A stretch of 8,347 bases of DNA from contig CAKTNN010000056.1 in assembly GCA_934589065.1 (NCBI GenBank), positions 1 through 8,347 on the forward strand. The letters run 5' to 3'. The notes under the pieces were generated by a model. The model saw nothing but the letters and a program-made list of their open reading frames with translations. It was not told where the DNA came from and made no database searches. The stretch comes from an uncultured Oscillospiraceae bacterium. GTDB taxonomy: Bacteria; Bacillota; Clostridia; Oscillospirales; Oscillospiraceae. Position 1 is the stretch's first letter; every line of letters starts with the position of its first letter. Shown here one piece after another: positions 5,403 through 8,347 of the stretch. A program made the translations under genes and the position numbers.

Positions 5403-5564
5403 TCACATCGGTGAATGGATCCACATATACCCCAAAATCAAAATACCCAACGCCATCACAAGCAGGAGCCCCATACCAAATGCTTTGTGCTTTCGCCGAA
5501 AGGCGATAAACGCCCCTATACCCATTATCAGGTATACCAAAAGCAAGATCATTGTAAAGCTCAT
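5403..5564 (-). CDS. 53-residue double-span membrane microprotein
   Basis: A small gene of 53 codons. The protein has two hydrophobic stretches, residues 5-22 (MILLLVYLIMGIGAFIAF) and 29-48 (FGMGLLLVMALGILILGYMW), joined by a very basic turn RRKHK (23-27). By the positive-inside rule the turn faces the cytoplasm and both ends face outward. An AAAGGAG ribosome site (5570-5576) lies five bases before the ATG, and a promoter with 17-base spacing (5625-5653) precedes it. These three independent signals make it more credible than the longer overlapping minus-strand frame at 5389-5691, which lacks a ribosome site. No family was recognised. Function is unknown; candidates include a regulator of a larger membrane protein or a toxin-like peptide, but nothing in the sequence decides. 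Confidence 0.7.
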   Translation of the reverse strand: MSFTMILLLVYLIMGIGAFIAFRRKHKAFGMGLLLVMALGILILGYMWIHSPM

Positions 5565-5603
5565 ATTTTCTCCTTTCTATTTCCAATGTCCATCCCTTTC
5601 CCC

Positions 5604-5632
5604 TTGCATTTTGCAAGAGTCTCCTGTATACT
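5604..5632 (+). promoter_or_regulatory. Promoter of the leader peptide-GNAT unit
   Basis: TTGCAT (5604-5609) and TATACT (5627-5632) are separated by exactly 17 bases. Start of transcription would fall near 5639, about 74 bases before the leader peptide ATG. The -35 box lies within a small palindrome CTTGCA-TTT-TGCAAG (5603-5617), a possible repressor site. Confidence 0.6.
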
Positions 5633-5653
5633 AATGCCATCGATTTGAAACAA
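5625..5653 (-). promoter_or_regulatory. Promoter of the membrane microprotein gene
   Basis: On the minus strand TTGTTT (5648-5653) and TATACA (5625-5630) are separated by 17 bases. The -10 box shares four bases with the -10 box of the opposite promoter (5627-5632), so polymerase cannot occupy both at once. Confidence 0.55.
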
Positions 5654-5656
5654 TTC

Positions 5657-5672
5657 CGCGAAGCCGTTCGCG
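5657..5672. other. Palindrome in the GNAT leader
   Basis: CGCGAA (5657-5662) and TTCGCG (5667-5672) flank GCCG in a perfect six-base-pair stem. It lies downstream of the plus-strand start site and just upstream of the minus-strand -35 box, so it could act as an RNA hairpin in the GNAT leader or as an operator for both promoters. No role is proven. Confidence 0.4.
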
Positions 5673-5712
5673 TTTCAGATAGATACCCCACTTTTGAAAG
5701 GAGATGTTCATT

Positions 5713-5766
5713 ATGACAAACATCATGAACGGAAAATCCATTTTTCAGGGGGATTCTACTCTTTGA
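5713..5766 (+). CDS. 17-residue leader peptide upstream of a GNAT gene
   Basis: A complete small frame, MTNIMNGKSIFQGDSTL, with a strong ribosome site AAAGGAG (5697-5703) nine bases before its ATG. It ends 26 bases before the start of the acetyltransferase gene. Its last codons (Gln-Gly-Asp, CAGGGGGAT) form the left arm of a perfect hairpin whose right arm begins at the last base of the stop codon. This placement, with a competing hairpin over the next ribosome site, is the layout of leader peptides controlling resistance genes by translational attenuation. The peptide itself has no run of one regulatory amino acid. The alternative is a relic of a longer gene, but the good ribosome site and the promoter argue for translation. 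Confidence 0.6.
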   Translation: MTNIMNGKSIFQGDSTL

Positions 5767-5789
5767 TCCCCCTACACGCTTAGGAGGAT
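5747..5789 (+). promoter_or_regulatory. Mutually exclusive hairpins over the GNAT ribosome site
   Basis: Three segments compete in the RNA. Segment 1, AGGGGGAT (5747-5754), pairs perfectly with segment 2, ATCCCCCT (5766-5773). Segment 2 extended by one base (5766-5774) can instead pair with segment 3, TAGGAGGAT (5781-5789), in eight of nine positions with a six-base loop. Segment 3 contains the AGGAGG ribosome site of the GNAT gene. Pairing 1-2 leaves the site open; pairing 2-3 hides it. Ribosome position on the leader peptide would choose between them. Pairing is seen in the sequence; the switching is inference. Confidence 0.55.
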
Positions 5790-5792
5790 TCT

Positions 5793-6248
5793 ATGAACGA
5801 AATTACACTGGCAAAAATTGACGAAACCAATTTTATCGATGCTTTTGGCTTGCAGTTAGCCCCCGGGCAGGAGCGCTTTGTCTCTCATCCCATTCGGAGT
5901 CTGGCTCAGGCGTATGTGTACTATCATCAGTGCACCCCATTTGGCATTTTTTGTCAGGGGGAAATGGTTGGCTATGTGATGGTCATTTACGATTATGACC
6001 TATCGGAATATGATATCTGGCACATGATGATTGACGCAAAGCACCAGGGCAAGGGATATGGGACGGCAGCCCTGCAAAAATGTCTGGCATACATTGCAGG
6101 AAAGCCCTTTGGAGATTCCCGCAAGGTGGTTTTGACCTGTCATGAGGATAACATCCCGGCCCTTGCGCTGTACAAAAAGCTCGGTTTTTCCGAAACCGGA
6201 AGCCGGGACGAGGATGAAATTGAACTGGCACTGTATTTAACCGACTGA
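5793..6248 (+). CDS. GNAT-family N-acetyltransferase, BltD/spermidine-acetyltransferase-like
   Basis: A 151-residue acetyl-CoA-dependent N-acetyltransferase, cytoplasmic, unrelated at a glance to the other GNAT in the window. Order of elements: an N-terminal acceptor region with LQLAPGQERFV and SLAQAYVYY (20-44) typical of the BltD/SpeG-like polyamine subgroup; VGYVMVIYDYD (59-69); IWHMMIDAKHQGKGYG with motif A Q85-G86-K87-G88-Y89-G90; then HEDNIPALALYKKLGF (117-132) as motif B. The subgroup suggests a polyamine or related amine substrate, but drug amines cannot be excluded. The ribosome site AGGAGG (5782-5787) lies five bases before the ATG. A leader peptide and competing hairpins upstream suggest induction at the translation step. 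A strong terminator follows 11 bases after the stop. Confidence 0.9.
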   Translation: MNEITLAKIDETNFIDAFGLQLAPGQERFVSHPIRSLAQAYVYYHQCTPFGIFCQGEMVGYVMVIYDYDLSEYDIWHMMIDAKHQGKGYGTAALQKCLAYIAGKPFGDSRKVVLTCHEDNIPALALYKKLGFSETGSRDEDEIELALYLTD

Positions 6249-6259
6249 TTTCACATTTG

Positions 6260-6289
6260 GGGCAGCCCGCCGGGCTGCCCTTTATTTTT
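6260..6289 (+). terminator. Rho-independent terminator of the GNAT gene
   Basis: GGGCAGCCC (6260-6268) pairs perfectly with GGGCTGCCC (6272-6280) around GCC, followed by TTTATTTTT. The stop codon of the opposite XRE-TPR gene lies inside the T-run, so the hairpin may also end that transcript, although no T-run follows on that side. Confidence 0.9.
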
Positions 6290-7058
6290 GCATTTTGGCA
6301 TAGTAATAGGCTTTTTCAAAGTTCCCCTGGGCACGGCAGCATTCTTCCAGCAGGGGCAGTGCTTGCAGCTCCTGTCCCAGCAGCAAATGCTGTTCTGCCT
6401 GAGGGTAGTTTCCCAAGCGCAATTCCACTGTGCCACGCAGAGTATGGTAGCGCCGGTCCTGCTGCTCCACTGCCTCCAAAAGCTGCAGCGCCCGCCGGTA
6501 GTCCCGGCGCTCCAGCGCATCCTCCGCTTTTAAGAGCAGGGCCTCGTCCAGATTGGAAGGCGGCCCCTTCCCTTTTCCCAACGCCTGGAGGAGCTCCTCC
6601 CGTCGCCGGGTCAAGGGCTCTACAATATAGGGACTTGAAAACTGCTCCGCCTGGGTCAAAAGCTTTCCGGCAACGGGCAGACGCCCTTCCCGGATGGCTG
6701 CATCCGCAATTTCCAGGCAGCACAGGTAACCAAGCAAGCCCATCTCCCAATCGTACAGGTCATCCGGCCCATTGTAGTCCCCCAGCAGGCGCAGCGCCTT
6801 GGTATATTTTTTCTGGACGTAGGCCTCCTTCGCCTCATCCATCACCGGCTGATTCATGCAGGCCGTGGCCTCCCCCAGAAAGTAGCCCACAGGCATTTGG
6901 AGGACGGAAGACAGATATTGCAGTGTTTTCATAGAAGGCTTTGCCTGCCCGTTTTCAATGCGGGAGAGCATATTCCGGGTGATCTGATCCCCGCAAACCT
7001 GTCTTTGGGACAGGCCCAGACGCAATCTTGCCTGCCGCAGCTTTTCTCCCAGTTCCAT
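6282..7058 (-). CDS. XRE-family regulator with C-terminal TPR-like domain
   Basis: A 258-residue probable transcription factor. Residues 4-62 are a Cro/C1-type helix-turn-helix: LRQARLRLGLSQRQVC (7-22), NMLSRIENGQAKPSMKTLQYLS (29-50), then the usual MPVGYFLG. The remainder is nearly all helical with repeated small-large patterns such as AKEAYVQKKYTKALRLL (76-92), AEDALERRDYRRALQLLE (178-195) and RLGNYPQAEQHLL (214-226), matching tetratricopeptide helices. This two-part build occurs in peptide-sensing regulators of the RNPP/Rgg kind and in many uncharacterised Clostridial regulators; a signal peptide gene is not visible here. Start 7058 was chosen because AGGAGG (7065-7070) lies six bases upstream. 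It diverges from the membrane-protein gene, its most likely target. Confidence 0.87.
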   Translation of the reverse strand: MELGEKLRQARLRLGLSQRQVCGDQITRNMLSRIENGQAKPSMKTLQYLSSVLQMPVGYFLGEATACMNQPVMDEAKEAYVQKKYTKALRLLGDYNGPDDLYDWEMGLLGYLCCLEIADAAIREGRLPVAGKLLTQAEQFSSPYIVEPLTRRREELLQALGKGKGPPSNLDEALLLKAEDALERRDYRRALQLLEAVEQQDRRYHTLRGTVELRLGNYPQAEQHLLLGQELQALPLLEECCRAQGNFEKAYYYAKMQK

Positions 7059-7089
7059 AGGCTGCCTCCTTTTTGCTTTCTTTTGCCTC

Positions 7090-7098
7090 ATTGTACCA
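7090..7098 (-). promoter_or_regulatory. Extended -10 promoter of the XRE-TPR gene
   Basis: On the minus strand TGGTACAAT is an extended -10 element (TG, one base, TACAAT), 31 bases before the ATG. Upstream lie T-rich tracts but no good -35 hexamer. Confidence 0.5.
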
Positions 7099-7136
7099 AA
7101 AAAACGCAAAAAATACTAGCCTAACAAAAAATTCAT

Positions 7137-7165
7137 TTGCTATTTCCTCTGCTATGGATTATAAC
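7137..7165 (+). promoter_or_regulatory. Promoter of the polytopic membrane-protein gene
   Basis: TTGCTA (7137-7142) and TATAAC (7160-7165) are separated by exactly 17 bases. Transcription would begin near 7172, leaving only about 22 bases before the ATG, enough for the TTGGAGG ribosome site (7178-7184). About 40 bases separate it from the divergent regulator's -10 element, room for one operator. Confidence 0.6.
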
Positions 7166-7193
7166 TATACTATCGACTTGGAGGTTTTCAAAA

Positions 7194-8183
7194 ATGATTC
7201 AAAACCGAGAACTGAAACAGCAGGCCGCCGATCGGCTCACATCGAGCCAGCAGGAAAAGAAGATCGTTCTTTTCTATGCCGGAGGGCTGTGTATCATCAG
7301 TGTTATTTCTATGCTGCTGGATCTGCTGATTACCAGTCTGACCCCGCAGGCCGGCGGCCTTTCCACCATTGGCACCCGGTCTTTTCTGTCTGCCCTCTCC
7401 GGGATTCTGCCGGTAATCGGCTTTCTGCTGTCTATGTGCCTGGGCTTTGGCTATATGGGCGGCATGGTGCGCATCAGCCGGGGACAATACGCCTCCCCCA
7501 ACGCTCTGCGCACCGGCTTTGAACGATTCTGGCCTCTGTTCCGACTGACCGTTCTAAAGGGGCTGATTGTCTTTGGCTGCTCCATCGGCGCCAGCTACCT
7601 GACCGCAATCATTTTCAGCTTTACCCCCTTTGCCAACCAATTCTTGATGGTCGTGGAGCCTATGATGGGCGGCAGCCTGCTGAACGAAGGCACGCTGGTA
7701 CTGAACGAGGAGGTGCTGGATGCACTTTATTCCGCCTCCGTTCCCATTCTCATCATCTTCCTGCTGGTTCTGGCGGTATTTGTGATTCCCATGCTCTACC
7801 ATCTGCGGATGACCGACTATGTGCTCTACGACCACCCGGAAGCCGGAGCGCTCTATGCCATTCGGGAAAGCCGGAAAATGATGCGCAATCACCGGTTTGC
7901 AATTTTCAAGCTGGATTTCAGCTTTTGGTGGTTCTACCTGGCGCTGACCGTCTGCTATGGGATCAACTATGGCACAGTACTGCTATCCCTGATTGGCGTT
8001 ACCCTGCCAATTTCTGCGGAAATAGCCTCCGTTGTCTTCTTCCTGCTGTCTGCTGCGGCTGAATTTGCCCTGAATTACTTCCTCCGCAACAAAATGGAAG
8101 TCACCTACGCCCTGGCCTACAATGCCCTAAAGCCCCAGGAGCAGTCCGGAGGAGCTGTTCTTGGTAATATTTTCCAGATGTGA
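7194..8183 (+). CDS. Polytopic integral membrane protein, DUF975-like
   Basis: A 329-residue protein with about six hydrophobic spans: roughly 25-49, 67-92, 117-142, 183-204, 243-268 and 276-298. The N terminus is polar and charged (NRELKQQAADRL), typical of cytoplasmic starts in this group. A conserved-looking loop before span five reads YAIRESRKMMRNHRFAIFKLDFSFWW (221-246); the Ser-Arg-Lys-Met-Met then Phe-Lys-Leu-x-Phe-Ser-Phe pattern is what suggests DUF975, a family of Firmicute membrane proteins without known activity. No catalytic or transporter motif is seen. TTGGAGG (7178-7184) precedes the ATG by nine bases. It is divergent from the XRE-TPR regulator and followed by a strong terminator, so it forms a single-gene transcript. 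A membrane sensor, exporter partner or stress protein are possible; none is shown. Confidence 0.8.
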   Translation: MIQNRELKQQAADRLTSSQQEKKIVLFYAGGLCIISVISMLLDLLITSLTPQAGGLSTIGTRSFLSALSGILPVIGFLLSMCLGFGYMGGMVRISRGQYASPNALRTGFERFWPLFRLTVLKGLIVFGCSIGASYLTAIIFSFTPFANQFLMVVEPMMGGSLLNEGTLVLNEEVLDALYSASVPILIIFLLVLAVFVIPMLYHLRMTDYVLYDHPEAGALYAIRESRKMMRNHRFAIFKLDFSFWWFYLALTVCYGINYGTVLLSLIGVTLPISAEIASVVFFLLSAAAEFALNYFLRNKMEVTYALAYNALKPQEQSGGAVLGNIFQM

Positions 8184-8192
8184 TCAACGAAA

Positions 8193-8235
8193 AACGCCGG
8201 GATTTCTCCCCTTGGAAATCCCAGCGTTCTTTTTT
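8193..8235 (+). terminator. Rho-independent terminator of the membrane-protein gene
   Basis: AACGCCGGGATTTC (8193-8206) pairs with GAAATCCCAGCGTT (8215-8228) with one C-A mismatch and an eight-base loop, followed by CTTTTTT. It starts ten bases after the stop codon. Confidence 0.92.
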
Positions 8236-8237
8236 GC

Positions 8238-8274
8238 AAAAAAAAGAAGCACCAGCGTGAACTGGTGCTTCTTT
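8238..8274 (-). terminator. Rho-independent terminator of the tRNA transcript
   Basis: Read on the minus strand, AAAGAAGCACCAG pairs perfectly with CTGGTGCTTCTTT around TTCACG, followed by eight T. The stem begins at the last base of the encoded CCA end of the tRNA. It lies back to back with the plus-strand terminator at 8193-8235. Confidence 0.9.
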
Positions 8275-8347
8275 GGAGCGGGTGACGAGGCTCGAACTCG
8301 CTACCTCCACCTTGGCAAGGTGGCGCTCTACCGGATGAGCTACACCC
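8274..8347 (-). tRNA. tRNA-Gly (anticodon GCC), 5' end cut by the window edge
   Basis: On the minus strand the text folds as a tRNA: acceptor strand GGGTG, D arm GCTC/GAGC, anticodon stem CCACC/GGTGG with loop TTGCCAA (anticodon GCC, glycine), T arm GCGAG-TTCGAGC-CTCGT, and 3' acceptor CACCCGC with discriminator T and CCA encoded. The first two bases of the acceptor (expected GC) are beyond the right edge. Bacterial tRNA genes are common integration sites, but no attachment repeat is seen in this window. Confidence 0.95.

Noticed and set aside
5389..5691. Minus-strand frame of 100 codons overlapping the microprotein
   Set aside because: It has no ribosome site, crosses both divergent promoters, and the competing 53-codon frame has a ribosome site, a promoter and two clean membrane spans.
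6257..6934. Plus-strand frame of 225 codons rich in proline and alanine
   Set aside because: It is an antisense shadow of the GC-rich XRE-TPR gene and starts inside the terminator at 6260.
8101..8310. Minus-strand frame of 69 codons across the tRNA
   Set aside because: It is a chance reading of the tRNA-Gly gene and two terminators.
1..8347. CRISPR array, complete insertion sequence, prophage or rRNA
   Set aside because: No regularly spaced repeats, transposase with terminal repeats, phage structural genes or rRNA text were seen; the only mobile-element sign is the tnpV fragment.

Overview
The window looks like chromosomal DNA from a Gram-positive Clostridia-type Firmicute, probably Oscillospiraceae or Lachnospiraceae. 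The reasons are strong AGGAGG Shine-Dalgarno sites, sigma-A-like promoters, Rho-independent hairpins, a TnpV-type mobile-element remnant, a DUF975-like membrane protein, and many small GNAT and XRE genes. This assignment is inference from gene style; no phylogenetic marker other than a tRNA is present.

Layout. At 1-45 (minus) lie the first 15 codons of a response regulator leaving the window. A gene-poor stretch (46-441) leads to a scar at 442-728, where the start of a tnpV-like gene is joined out of frame to the tail of an unrelated small gene and closed by a strong terminator. At 835-3687 (plus) is an AraC-family regulator, then a tightly packed trio: HD-domain phosphohydrolase, a major-facilitator transporter reduced to its two ends by an apparent in-frame deletion, and a Cof-type HAD phosphatase. 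On the minus strand are a GNAT acetyltransferase (3727-4185) and another scar (4291-4562), an XRE repressor start joined to the tail of a different small gene. At 4876-5343 is a membrane-anchored protein of unknown function, converging on a 53-residue double-membrane-span microprotein (5403-5564, minus). That microprotein is transcribed back to back with a second GNAT gene (5793-6248) that has a 17-codon leader peptide and mutually exclusive hairpins over its ribosome site. At 6282-8183 an XRE-TPR regulator (minus) diverges from a polytopic DUF975-like membrane protein (plus). The right edge holds a tRNA-Gly(GCC) on the minus strand, with two terminators back to back between it and the membrane protein gene.

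How the parts work together. The AraC-HD-MFS-HAD block reads as a small-molecule response locus: a cupin-type sensor, two phosphate-cleaving enzymes and a transporter that appears no longer functional. The GNAT unit at 5639-6289 is the most interesting regulatory object, because leader peptide, competing stem-loops and a shared divergent promoter region resemble translational attenuators of resistance genes. The XRE-TPR/membrane-protein pair is a plausible repressor-target couple. Three separate deletion junctions (about 510, 2720 and 4415) show that the region is losing genes through small deletions. No CRISPR array, complete insertion sequence or rRNA is visible.
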